In this document: in pieces, positions 12,391 through 23,293 of the stretch
How positions within the stretch are numbered: position 1 is the stretch's first letter
Layout of the letters: each line of letters begins with the position of its first letter
NCBI GenBank assembly: GCA_030789695.1
Contig: CM061142.1
Coordinates: 45,245,375-45,309,374 of the forward strand
Source of the DNA: Scilla litardierei
Taxonomy: Eukaryota > Streptophyta > Magnoliopsida > Asparagales > Asparagaceae
DNA length: 64,000 bases
Direction of reading: 5' to 3'
Position numbers and translations under genes: made by a program
The notes under the pieces: model-generated
Told to the model about the DNA's origin: nothing
Seen by the model: only the letters and a program-made list of their open reading frames with translations
Database searches by the model: none

Positions 12391-12794
12391 ACATGCACAA
12401 GAAGTCGCGAAACGAAGCGCGATGCTTCGGGAAAGTTCGTATGGACTTTTACTAAGATCCTATGTCTAAGATAGGAGCGTTACAAAGATTAAAATGTAAG
12501 ACCTACTCAAGGCTTAACATTCTACGGAACGAAGCTAAAAGACTATAAATAAAACTTGACGAACCGTCTTCGAAAGCTTCGATCCGAATCTTCATGACTT
12601 CTAAAATGGTCCAAAAGCTTCAACGAAGCTTTAGGCATACGATCACGTGCTTTGAGAAGTCTCGAGACGTCGATTTGGATGTTCACATGAATTTGGCGAC
12701 GATCTCCATAACTGTGCTCACAAAGAGTTAGTTCACGATATATTTATGTTTGTTCATCATCCAAAACCAAATCCAGGGAGTCCAATATCCAACA

Positions 12795-12810
12795 TTCTCC
12801 CCCTTTTTGG
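12795..12810 (-). promoter_or_regulatory. Sirevirus polypurine tract
   Basis: CCAAAAAGGGGGAGAA on the minus strand abuts the 3' LTR. Similar GGGGGAG tracts lie at about 12868-12880, 13001-13010 and 13082-13094, the first followed by a related TGATGAC phrase. Several polypurine tracts are typical of Sireviruses. Confidence 0.9.
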
Positions 12811-13738
12811 TGATGACAAACAAACATAAATAATAATAAAAAATAATGATTCAAATGTAATTTACTTACTCCCCCTGCATTGATGACACGTTAATTCCAA
12901 AATGAATAATAATAATACGCATCAAGCAGACGAGTAAAGTATATAAAATGAGAATCGATTATTGAAATATCGGATTTGAAATCCAATTTTTATATCTTAA
13001 CTCCCCCTGAATCTAACATATCAAATTAGATTCTTGGAAAAATGCTTTAAATTATCATTTAGCACATCGTCATTATTATATCTCTCCCCCTTTGGCATTA
13101 GCAAAAAGAGAGGGAGGAGATCAACGACAACAACAATGGCTTCAAATAAAAGCACGGGAGTCGTAGAATACGACCACGGTCCAAATGACACCAAAGGAAA
13201 ATATGAATTAAATCAAAGCGTGTCAATGAGACCAAAGTCGAAAATCGATAAATAGAATCATCAAAACTCAAATTAATTTTACGAATTGAGTTATGGAATA
13301 TACTCTCCAATATCAACATTCTTGGTTAATTTAGTGCATGGAAAACAATTCTATGTTTTCATAAAATGAATTCTATTTAACCAAGTTATTATCGTCGAGC
13401 GACGAAATCAAACATCAGAGACATAAAAAGAGTATTTAATGTGCACAAGAGAATGAAATGTCAACATCGATGTATATATATATAAAGCATGAGTATATCA
13501 AAATGATACATCGACAACATACATAAAAGAGCGATCCAACGATCAGTGCACAAAGTACATCATAATATCACACAAGAAATCAGAGTATCACAAAACATAC
13601 ATATCCATCAAAATACATCAGGGATACATCAAAATACATCAACATGATCCAAAAATCATAACCACACTCTATCCTACCCAAACTCTCTCATTATAAGATC
13701 TATCATCCAAAGTGCATCAAGAGAGTCCTCAGAGAAGC
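12811..13738 (-). other. Sirevirus region between env-like ORF and 3' LTR
   Basis: This is 0.93 kb of AT-rich sequence without a credible gene. It contains three extra polypurine-like tracts within its first 290 bp. Small open frames on both strands show no recognisable motif. Confidence 0.7.
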
Positions 13739-15352
13739 TCAGGAGGCTGAGGGAGGATCTCCAGCAGCAGCAGGCTCTGCAGCAGGAGTAGTGGTCACCG
13801 GATCAGCTGAAGTGTCCACGGGAGCGACGGTAGTGGCCTCGGGAGCACCAATCGTAGTATCCACCGCAGGAATGGTGACAACAGGTGTGCTCTCGGGGTC
13901 ACCAGCAGAAGAAGCAGCAGCACCAGAAGTGCCCTCAGGGGCACGAGCAGCAACATGAACAAGCTCCTCTATCTCCTCCTCATCCAACTCCTCCTCGTCA
14001 GAGACTGACGGAGGGATCTCAATGCCCAAACGAGAGGCGATACGAGCAAGTATATCCTCAGTACGAGCATAACGAGACTCCATACGTCTCACTGAATGTG
14101 CGAGCTCGTCAAGAGTGGTAGAGGGAGCAGGAGCAGCTGAGGCTGAAGCAGACGCTGAAGCAGAGGGGGTCGTCCTCTGAATGTGACGGAGCGCCGCAAG
14201 AGACTTCTTGACGGCCGTCGCATTAAGAGGGGGACCGAGAGGACGCTTATCATCAGGAGGCAAAGTGACACGAAAGTGGCGAAAGACAAGTGTCAGAAGG
14301 CACGGATATGGGATATGAGCAGACTTCGTGGACTTACGAATACACTCGAAAGAATCCATCTTATCGAGTATGATCCGAGCACAGTTAATCTCGCTCCCCA
14401 TGAAGATGGCATATATGAGCTTCAGGAATGGCTGGGAAGGCAAAGAAGAGGAGCCGTACTTAGGAAGTAAGCACGACTTCAAGATCAAGTTTAGGACCCA
14501 GCCATTAGGCTTGAAAGACTTCGAGGGCACGCCAATCATGGCGGGAGGAATCTCGTGAAAGATCTCAGAAAGAATGACCTGATTGAGGGAAGAGATGTCA
14601 TCGACAGAGATATCGAAAGGGAGGAGGCCAGACGACGAGCAACCGATCAACTCTCCTAAGATTTCTGCCGTGAGGACAATCGGTGTCCCCAAGACAATCG
14701 TCTCAATAGAGTGGGTCTCGTCGTACTGACCCCGGACACGGTTGGTGTAAAACAGCTTGACTAGGCGAGGGTAAGGGTGAGGATTTGCCTTAGGGTCATA
14801 TCGAAGATAATCGATAAGACTGAAATACGATAGAAGATCGGCTAGGCCTGGGAAGTCAGAAAACTGTACGAAATGCTCCAGAAGCAGTGGACAGTGTTCG
14901 ATACGGTTGTAAGCCTCGAGACACATAGGGTCATTGCGACACAACGAGATATCGACACCGCCAACTGGCATCAGACCCTTCGGCTGACGTGTGGAAGTAC
15001 GGGGTCTAGAGCTAGACGTGGGTTCCCTAGGAGGGGGTAAAGGATCCATATGTGTCTCGGTCTTGGGTATGTATTTCGTGTCGGAATCGGATAGAGGAGT
15101 AGGGGCACGGAATGAAGCAGGTGAAACAGGTTGCTTCCTAGGTTTGGGCTGGGAACGGGGGTTCGCTATCGCCGTCCTCTTACACTTAAGAGGAGGCGAC
15201 GACGACGAAGGGGGTTGGGTAGTCTTCGAACGGCGTTTGGGTTGCGAAGGTTCCCTAGGGGGCGACTCTACGGTCATAGGGGATGGGCTCGAAGGTAGGA
15301 TTAGAATACGGGTTCTCGCCATAAGCGCGACGAGACACATACGAATCAACAC
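13739..15352 (-). CDS. Sirevirus envelope-like ORF, 537 aa, intact
   Basis: This ORF follows pol in the position of the extra 3' ORF of Sireviruses, often called envelope-like. Residues 1-125 are rich in Pro, Ser, Arg and Lys. A conserved-looking globular region spans about 130-390 (LCRNDPMCLEAYNRIEHCP at its start) and resembles the plant-transposon domain found in many env-like and Athila 3' ORFs. Residues about 420-455 could form a short coiled coil. Acidic and then Ala/Thr/Pro-rich tails follow. I see no signal peptide and no convincing membrane segment, so an envelope function is not supported. A second Met at residue 11 (position 15322, MARTR) is an equally good start. The frame is open while gag-pol is broken. 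It does not abut pol (about 0.75 kb gap), so stop-codon readthrough cannot express it here. Confidence 0.8.
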   Translation of the reverse strand: MLIRMCLVALMARTRILILPSSPSPMTVESPPREPSQPKRRSKTTQPPSSSSPPLKCKRTAIANPRSQPKPRKQPVSPASFRAPTPLSDSDTKYIPKTETHMDPLPPPREPTSSSRPRTSTRQPKGLMPVGGVDISLCRNDPMCLEAYNRIEHCPLLLEHFVQFSDFPGLADLLSYFSLIDYLRYDPKANPHPYPRLVKLFYTNRVRGQYDETHSIETIVLGTPIVLTAEILGELIGCSSSGLLPFDISVDDISSLNQVILSEIFHEIPPAMIGVPSKSFKPNGWVLNLILKSCLLPKYGSSSLPSQPFLKLIYAIFMGSEINCARIILDKMDSFECIRKSTKSAHIPYPCLLTLVFRHFRVTLPPDDKRPLGPPLNATAVKKSLAALRHIQRTTPSASASASASAAPAPSTTLDELAHSVRRMESRYARTEDILARIASRLGIEIPPSVSDEEELDEEEIEELVHVAARAPEGTSGAAASSAGDPESTPVVTIPAVDTTIGAPEATTVAPVDTSADPVTTTPAAEPAAAGDPPSAS

Positions 15353-16108
15353 AAGAAATCGAAAGAAAGAACCCTAAATAGACCCTAGCCGAAACCCTAG
15401 CAAGAGACTCTAACCCTAAGAGCTAGAAAATGAACCCTAGAGAGTTAGGAGAGAAGATAGGAGGAACCCTAGGGGAGATCGACGGAATAACGGCCGGAAA
15501 TAGGTCGGAGAGATGGCCGGAATCGATCGGAGAGGGAGGAGAAGACCAAGGGACACGGCGGTTTTGGCTGAGAGGGGAGATAAAGAACCGACTAAAACGA
15601 AATGAAGTCGGTCGGGGGAGTATAAGTCGACAAGGAAGTCGAAAAGACAAGACAGTCCCCGTCACAATTAGTCGGTCACAGTTCAAGCACTGACCGACTA
15701 GATCATGATCTAGTCCGTCGGTTAATGAGCTTGAACCGACTAATTATAAACAGTAACTGAAGCCAAAAAATCGGACAAGAATTAGTCGGTCTAAGCTCGT
15801 TCACTGACCGACTAGAACTGAATCTAGTCGATCGGCCAATGAACTTGGACCGACTAAGAGAGTCCAAAAATTTTAGAATTAGAAATTTTGAGTTCTCTCC
15901 TAATCGCACTTGGAAGAAACATCATACAACTCTCATTAATCATTATACTATCCCATTAAACATCGAAAATCTGAAATTTGACGTTCATGAATAAATCGAT
16001 CATAAATTCCGAAAATTCAACATAAATCCAGAAAAATTCCAATGAATCTAGCATGTGCAAATATAACGAAATTTCATAGCATGCAAGATTATTGAATAAA
16101 AATGAATC
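15353..16108 (-). promoter_or_regulatory. spacer between pol and env-like ORF with LTR-like repeats
   Basis: Two units of the LTR palindrome array lie here, starting at 15667 and 15781 (spacing 114 bp, like the LTR). They carry the same order of TAGTCGGTC and GACCGACTAG motifs and the same AAACAGTAAC phrase. On the minus strand a weak TATA-like CTTATACTCC follows at about 15618-15630. The env-like start lies about 270-300 nt further on. This reproduces the LTR order of repeats then TATA then leader, so an internal promoter is plausible. That is inference. Confidence 0.65.
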
Positions 16109-16870
16109 CTAAATCTCGGATTCACCCATAATCCCCAATTCTCGACGTAACCGCACAAAGGAGTCTTCCTTTAGGGGTTTCGTGAAAATATCGGTGATTT
16201 GCTTCTGGGTTTCAACGTACACTAATATGATGTCCTTTTTAGCAACATGATCATCTAAGAAATGGTGTCGGACATCTAAGTGTTTAGAACGGGAATGGTG
16301 TACCTGGTTCTTAGAGAGACAAATTGCACTTTGGTTGTCCACCATGATAGGGCAAGTATCACAGTTTATACCAAAGTCTTTAAGTGTGTGTCTCATCCAA
16401 AGAACTTGAGCACACGCGGCACCGACGGCAATATATTCCGCCTCGGTGGTTGAAAGTGATACGGAATTCTGCTTCTTGGAAAACCAAGAGACAAGAGAAT
16501 TTCCTATAAAATGGCATGTGCCACTAGTACTTTTCCTGTCGGATTTGCATCCCGCATAATCTGCGTCACTATATGAGATTAACTCATATGTGCTAGATTT
16601 TGGATAAAGTAATCCAAAATCAAGTGTGTAACTTAAATAACGGAAAATACGTTTTACCGCTACTTAGTGTGACTCCTTAGGTTGAGACTGATAACGAGCA
16701 CATACACATACGGCAAACATAATATCGGGCCTACTTGCGGTAAGATATAGTAAACTACCTATCATACCTCGATATAGACGAATGTCTACATCTTTTCCGC
16801 CCGCATCTTTATCAAGGTGTGTAGTTGTGCTCATAGGAGTCTTCTTCCTGGAGGCATTCTCCATTCCAAA
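16109..16870 (-). pseudogene. Sirevirus RNase H domain (pol C-terminus)
   Basis: This is the C-terminal Ty1/copia RNase H region that would degrade the RNA strand during reverse transcription. Visible motifs are SRPDIMFAVCVCARYQ, SDADYAGCKSDRKSTSG, STTEAEYIAVGAA and TDIFTKPL, in the family order. The reading frame is broken by a TGA at 16871-16873 and a TAA at 16664-16666, otherwise in frame with RT. The end GESEI then stop is at 16109. Confidence 0.9.
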
Positions 16871-17640
16871 TCACTTTAGCAACTCCATCGTGTACTTCAT
16901 TTGGTGGATGAAGATTGCATCGTTCATTTGGCGAATTTGGAGACCTAAGAAATATTTGAGCTCACCCATGTGGCTCATCTCAAATTGATCCTTCATCACA
17001 TTAGAAAACTCTTCGCAAAGAGCAAAGTTAGTAGCACCGAAAATGATATCATCAACATAAATTTGAACTAAAATTATATCATTATTCAAATACTTAACAA
17101 ATAATGTGGAATCAACTTCTCCCATTTTAAAACCCAAATCCAAAAGAAAATTCTTTAAACGGTCATACCAAGCTCGAGGAGCTTGTCTCAAACCGTAAAG
17201 TGCTTTCTTAAGTTTAAAAACATGATTTGGAAATTTTTCATTTATAAAACCCGGAGGTTGAGAAACATAAACTTCCTCAACAACATCTCCGTTTAAAAAC
17301 GCACTTTTAACATCCATTTGAAATAATTTAAAATCCTTATGACATGCAAAAGATAACAATAATCTAATTGATTCTAATCTAGCTACCGGAGCAAAGGATT
17401 CTTCGAAATCGATACCTTTCTCTTGCCGATAGCCTTGAGCTACTAACCGAGCTTTGTTCCAGACGACGATTTGGTTTTCGTCGGTCTTGTTCTTGAAGAT
17501 CCACTTTGTCCCTATGACGGTGTGGTTCTTCGATGGCAATGGAACAAGCTCCCAAACCTCATTCCTCTCGAATTGAATGCGTTCCTCCTCCATGGCTAGG
17601 ATCCAAGCACCATCTTCGCACGCTTCATTAACATTCTTTG
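16871..17640 (-). pseudogene. Sirevirus reverse transcriptase domain
   Basis: The Ty1/copia reverse transcriptase lies in an open stretch running from 18259 to 16871. Motifs in order are [61 protein letters not shown] and the catalytic YVDD at 17048-17059. The domain is uninterrupted from its start near EDGAWILAM to LLK, where a TGA separates it from RNase H. It would be classed as Maximus/SIRE by its context of long gag, env-like ORF and repeated polypurine tracts. Confidence 0.92.
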
Positions 17641-18601
17641 GCTCTATCGAGGAGGCAAAGGCACAATGAGCGAAGTAGTTGACTTGAGATCTCGTTTTGA
17701 CACTATCATGGATATTGCCAATGACTTGCTCATGAGGATGGTCACGAACGGTATGAAGCCGTTTGGGAATTCCCTGATCACTAGGAACATTCTCAAAAAC
17801 TTCATTAGTCGGGTTAGTATCAATAAAATCAATAGAATTAGAATTAGAATTACCAATTGAATCACATAAAACATCCATGGAGTCATCATCATTAGTAATT
17901 CTAGTTGGAACAAATCCTTCATTAAATGAAACATGAAGTGATTCCTCGATCGTTGAGGTTCGTTTATTGTATATCCGGTAGGCTTTGCTACGTGAGGAGT
18001 ATCCAACAAAAATCCCCTCATCGGATCTTGGATCGAATTTGTCCAAACTACCATACGTGTTTTTAATAAAACATTTTGAACCAAAAACACGAAAATGTTT
18101 AACTTGAGGCAATCTACCAAACAACAATTCATAACAAGTTTGTTTAGTGCCGGGCCTCAAAAGTATTCTATTAAACACATAGCAAGCGGTGTGTACCGCT
18201 TCCGCCCAAAATTGATGGCCAAGTTGGCTATCATCAAGCATAGTGCGAGCACACTCCACTAGCGTCCTATTCTTTCTCTACACAACACCATTTTGAGGAG
18301 GTGCGCGAGGGAATGAAAAGGTGTGAGTAATACCAACTTCATCACAAAAGTTCTCAAAAGACTCATTCTCAAATTCCCCTCCATGATCACTACGAATAGT
18401 GACAATGGTGGTTCCAATGAGATTTTGTACTTTCTTGACAAAAATTGTGAAGTTTTCAAAAGCGTCATTTTTATTACTCAATGAAAATACCCAAGTAAAC
18501 CTAGAAAAGTCATCAACGATGACAAGTCCATACCGTGCATTTCCTAATGAAGCAACTCTAGTTGGCCCAAATAAATCTAGATGTAATAGCTCTAGTGGTC
18601 A
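17641..18601 (-). pseudogene. Sirevirus integrase, catalytic Glu codon now a stop
   Basis: This is the DDE integrase core of the copia polyprotein. The first Asp is in HLDLFGPT directly after a TGA at 18599-18601, and the second is in IRSDHGGEFENESFE. The third catalytic residue, Glu of the family signature NGVVERKNRT, is replaced by TAG at 18278-18280. Downstream, [14 protein letters not shown] and [10 protein letters not shown] are the usual integrase C-terminal landmarks. A linker rich in Asn, Ser and Asp leads to RT. No functional integrase can come from this copy without suppression or recombination. Confidence 0.9.
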
Positions 18602-19200
18602 CTTAGAAGAAATGCTTTTCTTAGGTTTAAACGACGATTTTGGAAGCTTGCCTTGTTGACACGAGTCACAAAAGCTTTTATTTTGAAAGACTAGCTTAGG
18701 GAAGCCTCTAATAGAATTTAACTTGGAAAGCTTAAAGAGTGTTCCAAAGTTCACATGACCAAAACGTCGATGCCATAAGTGTTGTTCACTTGTGTTGGCA
18801 ATGAGACATTGTTCATGTGATCTCAGAAGATCTAGGATGTATATATCCTTATTGCGTGTGCCGGAAAACAATAATTCATTATTATCTTTTCTTAAAATAT
18901 GGCACATTCCTTTCGCAAAGCTAACTTTGTAACCTTTGTCACAAAGTTGGCTTATTGAAATTATATTGTGGTTTAATCCTTTAACAAGGTAAACATCATT
19001 TATAAGAGGTTTAGAAGGATTACCCACTTTTCCAACACCTATGATGGTTCCGCTCTCGTTGCCTCCAAAGACTACCCGGTTTCCATTTGCAATGGGAACC
19101 ACTCCGGAGAGCAATTGAGCGTCACCCGTCATGTGTTTTGAACACCCGCTATCGAGTATCCAATTCCTCTTGGAGCTAAATTTAAATTTGTTGCTCCGTT
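18602..19200 (-). pseudogene. Sirevirus aspartic protease end and GAG-pre-integrase zinc domain
   Basis: The protease active site DSG is at 19145-19153 within WILDSGCSKHMTG. Protease hydrophobic landmarks NDVYLVKGLNHNIISISQLC follow. The HHCC zinc-binding region before integrase is complete: LWHRRFGHVNF with two His, then CDSCQQGK with two Cys. The frame is open from the DSG region to the stop at 18599. The zinc domain helps integrase bind the cDNA ends. Confidence 0.88.
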
Positions 19201-19214
19201 TCTTTTTCTTGAGT

Positions 19215-21508
19215 ACCTAAAAATAGAAAATATCGTATCATGGTACCCAAGGTCATTGGGTCCAAAAGATTAGACCTTTGGAAGCCAAGTCCAATTGGAC
19301 TTAGACTTCCCAACATAATTATCATTATCCACTACATTCATAAAATAATCATTCATGTAAACTTGTTTTTCATCCATGCTTGTGTCCTTTGGGCTCCAAA
19401 TCTTGAAAATTTTGGGAGCCCTAATCCTATTGGGAGCATGCATGCGTTGTTGATTTCTACGTGATGCATGTCGTGGATAGGCATAAGGAACATGATGAAA
19501 TGGTGCATGTGGATAATTATTCATACGATGATGTGGGTGAACATATGCATGTGGAGGAACACGTGCGTGAGGGTGTCTCACATGGTGTGCACGTGCCCGT
19601 GGATGTGGTGCATAGAAATCATCATATGTGTGAGCCGGTAGAGTAGGACGTGTGTTCCTACGTGGCATGGTATTCGTGTACATGTAAGCATGGCCCTTCT
19701 TTGGAGGTCCACCCAAAGTGGGTTCCTTCCAAATGAAGGTGTGTACGAGGTGGAAGCACCATTGGTAGATGAACTACTAATAGAGTGTTTGCTACCACTC
19801 GTTGAGGCATCGGAAGTTGGCCAAACAAAGGTAGTGGCCGCTTTGGATGAATTTCCCATCGTATACCCCAAGCCAATGTGGTGATTGACCGGGAGTAAGT
19901 CATTTAGGATTTTATCCAAATGGTCCTTACCCTTAAAGAATTTATTAATTCGGCCTAATGTGTTCTCATATTTCTCGGTGAGAGAATGCATAGAAGCATC
20001 CAAAGTGGATACTTGCGATGTGAGCACATAAACACGAGATTTGAGATTCTCATTCTCAATACTCAAAGTCGAGTTTTGAGAAGTCAAATCCGCTATCTTG
20101 TGTTCTTCCGGATCCTCAATGCTAACATGGTCAAGTTGAGTCTTGAGATTTACAATCTCATTTTTCAACTCTTCAACAACGGTGTCGTTGTTGGTGATGA
20201 TAGTTTTAGGCGAGGTTTGGATGCTAGCTAAATCATCTTTTACTTTAGTATACCTATTTACTAATTTAGTGTATTTAGACCATAATTGCTCATTAGCATT
20301 TCTAAGGTCATCCATGGTTACCTCATCGCCTTCGTTGTCGCTATCATCGGAAGAGGAATCTTTATCTTGCTCCTCTCTAGCCATGAAGCACATGTGTGCT
20401 TGCTCCACTTGCTCATCATCCGACTCTCTGCTAGAGGAATCCTCAGAGTCGGTGAATGTCCTGATAAGCCCCTTTTTGTACCCTTTCTGGTATTTCTTGG
20501 ACTTGTCGAACTTTGGCGCTTCCACTTCTCCTTGTGCTTGTTTTGAGGACAATCCGCTTTTATGTGTCCTGGCTTGTTGCATTTGAAACACAAAGGAGAG
20601 GAGGCATTAGAAGAATTAAACTTCGACTTGTTTTTGAAGTTACCTTTCCGGAAGAACCGGTTGAACTTCTTGGCCATGAGAGCCATGGACTCCAAGTCCA
20701 ACTCGTCTTCCGAGTTTTCATCATCGGTCGATGTGGAAGTTGATGGAGCGGCCTTGAAAGCAATAGCCTTCTTCTTTGGCTCGTCTTGCTTTAGGTAGGA
20801 CTTCATCTTTTCCTGCAACTTCAACTTGCTATCCTTGCGTACCTCATAAGACATCAAGGTACCCATTAGTTGAACAACGGTATAAGTTTTCATATCATTA
20901 CCTTCCTCGATGGCGAAGGTACATTTCTCCCAACTAGAAGGAAGTCCATCGATGATCTTTGGGACTTTCTCCTTTTGGGTTTAGGTCTTACTGAGAGCCT
21001 CCAATGCGTTTGTGATGTCGACGAAGCGAGCATAGTACTCCTTCATCTTCTCACCCTGTAGCATATGAAATAACTCGTAATCTTTATTAACTACAACGAG
21101 TTTAGAGTCTCTTACCCTACTCGTTCCTTCATGCAAGATGAGGAGGGAGTTCCATATTTGATATGCACTCTTACATGTGCATATCTTATTGAAATCCTCG
21201 GGCTCCAAAGCGCATTACAAGGCGTTCATTGCCTTGGCATTGCTTACCTCCACGGTGACCTCCGCAGTAGTCCATTTCTCGAAATCTTCTTCGGTGGGCT
21301 CGACATACTCCTTCATCGTGGCCCTCCATAATGAAGCACTCCGGAGGAAAGTTTCCATCCGGCATTTCCAGTACCCGTAGTTAGTACCGTTGAAGAAGGG
21401 AGGCCTCGTTGAGGAGTGTCCTTCCATCATCGAAGACGCTCCTTCACGATTCTTGAAGGTGCTATAGTCGGAAGGTGGACGAACGGTCTTGTTGTCGTTG
21501 GCAGACAT
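19215..21508 (-). pseudogene. Sirevirus gag, several stops and frameshifts
   Basis: Gag forms the particle shell and packages the RNA. The start at 21508 is only 12 nt after the primer site. An N-terminal part (PPFFNGTNYGYWKCRMETFL) matches the copia gag family. A zinc knuckle CX2CX4HX4C, CFKCNKPGHIKADC, is at 20548-20590. A long Asp/Glu/Ser-rich and heptad-like region (EELKNEIVNLKTQLDHV and LTSQVSTLDASMHSLTEKYE) follows, as in Sirevirus gag. A His/Arg/Pro-rich segment (19270-19700) leads to protease. In-frame TAA codons at 21215-21217 and 20978-20980 and frameshifts near 20515 and 19700 inactivate it. Confidence 0.88.
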
Positions 21509-21520
21509 AGCTATAGACTT

Positions 21521-21533
21521 GGCTCTGATACCA
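21521..21533 (-). other. Sirevirus primer-binding site (initiator tRNA-Met)
   Basis: TGGTATCAGAGCC on the minus strand, 2 nt after the 5' LTR end, is the standard copia primer site complementary to the 3' end of initiator tRNA-Met. Confidence 0.95.
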
Positions 21534-21535
21534 AA

Positions 21536-23288
21536 TGTAATGCCCTGCTAAGATACTGCACAAGTACTAGAGGGGGGTGAATAGTACTTTAAAATAATTA
21601 AGAAGATAATTCCTAATTATCTTGCAAACTCTACCAAACAATGCGGAAATGCGGAAATGTAAATGTTAGACAACAAAGAAACAATCGCAAACAAGCAATA
21701 TTACTGGGTTCGGATCCACCCAAGTCTCCCTGACTTGTTCCCGGTGATCCTACGTCCCAACCACCTGGATCACTTCCGGATACTTGAGTTAGAAACCCTA
21801 ACTCAAGATTTCCACTATGAAATACTTGTGAAAAACCTTCACCAAGTCAAATCATACACAAAGGAAATTGTGACTCCCACAACCCGGGATCACAAACAAA
21901 CTCTCACAACCGAGAGTAAAACACTTACAATAATGAAGTAAATGAAATACAAAATTGCTTACCGACAAAATCCTATGCATTGAGTATAACTTACGATTTA
22001 GGGCAAAACGGATTTTGGGGAAGATGAAGAGGCACCAAACCCTAGCTCCAAGATGTAGATCAGCTATGGAGAGCTATGAGGTTGTTGGTGACCTAGGATC
22101 AAGCACTTGGCTTGGAAGGCTCACAATCAATGAATATCTCTTTTGAAATAAGAGTGAGGGAGAGATTCTTGAAAGGAAATGAATGAGCTTTAATGAGATT
22201 GAATGCTTTGTCTTTGATCTCTAAACTTCTCTTAAAATCAGCCTTGAGTGCAATGAATGCAGCACACCAAGTATATAAAGGTTAGAGGAAAAAGAGAGAG
22301 AGAGAGAGAGAGAAAAACGTTTCAATTAAAGCTCCAACGGCTCTATTCTGAACCAAACTAGTCGGTCAAAGAACAACCAACGACCGACTAGTTCATCAAC
22401 TAGTCGGTCGGTCAAACAGAATGAGCCGACTAAAGGGTGAACAAGGAATAGGTCGAAGTTCAGACTAACAGAACTAGTCAGTTAAAGAACACTTGCCAAC
22501 CGACTAGTTTCCCAACTAGTCGGTCGGTGAGTGAACTTAGACCGACTAAGAGATAAAATAAATAGTCTGAGTACAAATTGAATTAGTCGGTCCAAGAACA
22601 AATGTTGACCGACTAGTTCATCAACTAGTCGGTCGCCAAATGAGTATAGACCGACTAACGATAAACAGTAACTTGGCATGTACAGGGAAAGCTCAACTAG
22701 TTGGTCTAAGAAGCATCACTGACCGACTAGTTCACAAACTATTCCGTCGGTGAGTCAACGTAGACCGACTAACTGTAAACAGTAAAAAGCTTAGAATTGA
22801 GAAGGCAAACTAGTCGGTCCAAGAAGCATTGTCGACCGACTAGATCACCATCTAGTCGGTTGGTTCTTCTTCTTGAACCAACTAACATGCACAAGAAGTC
22901 GTGAAACGAAGCGCGATGCTTCGAGAAAGTTCGTATGGACTTCTACTAAGATCCTATGTCTAAGATAGGAGTGTTATGAAGATTAAAACGTAAGAGCTAC
23001 TCAAGGCTTAACATTCTACTGAACGAAGCTAAAAGACTATAAATAAAACTTGACGAACCGTCTTCGAAAGCTTCGATCCGAATCTTCATGACTTCTAAAA
23101 TGGTCCAAAAGCTTCAACGAAGCTTTAGGCATACGATCACGCGCTTTGAGAAGTCTCGAGACATCGCTTTGGATGTTCACATGAATTTGGCGACTATCTC
23201 CATAACTGCGCTCACAAAGAGTTAGTTCACGATATATTTATGTTTGTTCATCATCCAAAACCAAATCCGGGGAGTCCAATATCCAACA
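21536..23288 (-). mobile_element. Sirevirus 5' LTR, 1753 bp
   Basis: This is the partner of 11055-12794. On the minus strand it starts TGTTGGATATTGGACTCC at 23288 and ends GCATTACA at 21536. It carries the palindrome array, a TATA box at 22271-22280 and a GA run at about 22291-22313 absent from the other copy. ATAAT follows at 23289-23293. Confidence 0.95.
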
Positions 23289-23293
23289 ATAAT

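Larger units (their letters stand above)
11055..12794 (-). mobile_element. Sirevirus 3' LTR, 1740 bp
   Basis: Read on the minus strand it begins TGTTGGATATTGGACTCC and ends GCAGGGCATTACA. It pairs with 21536-23288. Seven substitutions and one gap occur in the 285 bp compared. It holds five ~113-bp palindromic repeats (11863-12390) and a TATA box on the minus strand at 11791-11800. The 13-bp length difference from the other LTR is mostly a GA run in that copy. Confidence 0.95.

Noticed and set aside
14183..14470. Plus-strand frames opposite the env-like ORF
   Set aside because: Shadows of the minus-strand gene.
15430..15693. Complementary 87-codon frames just upstream of the env-like ORF
   Set aside because: Open on both strands in the same interval. 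The AACCCTAG-rich leader sequence explains this.
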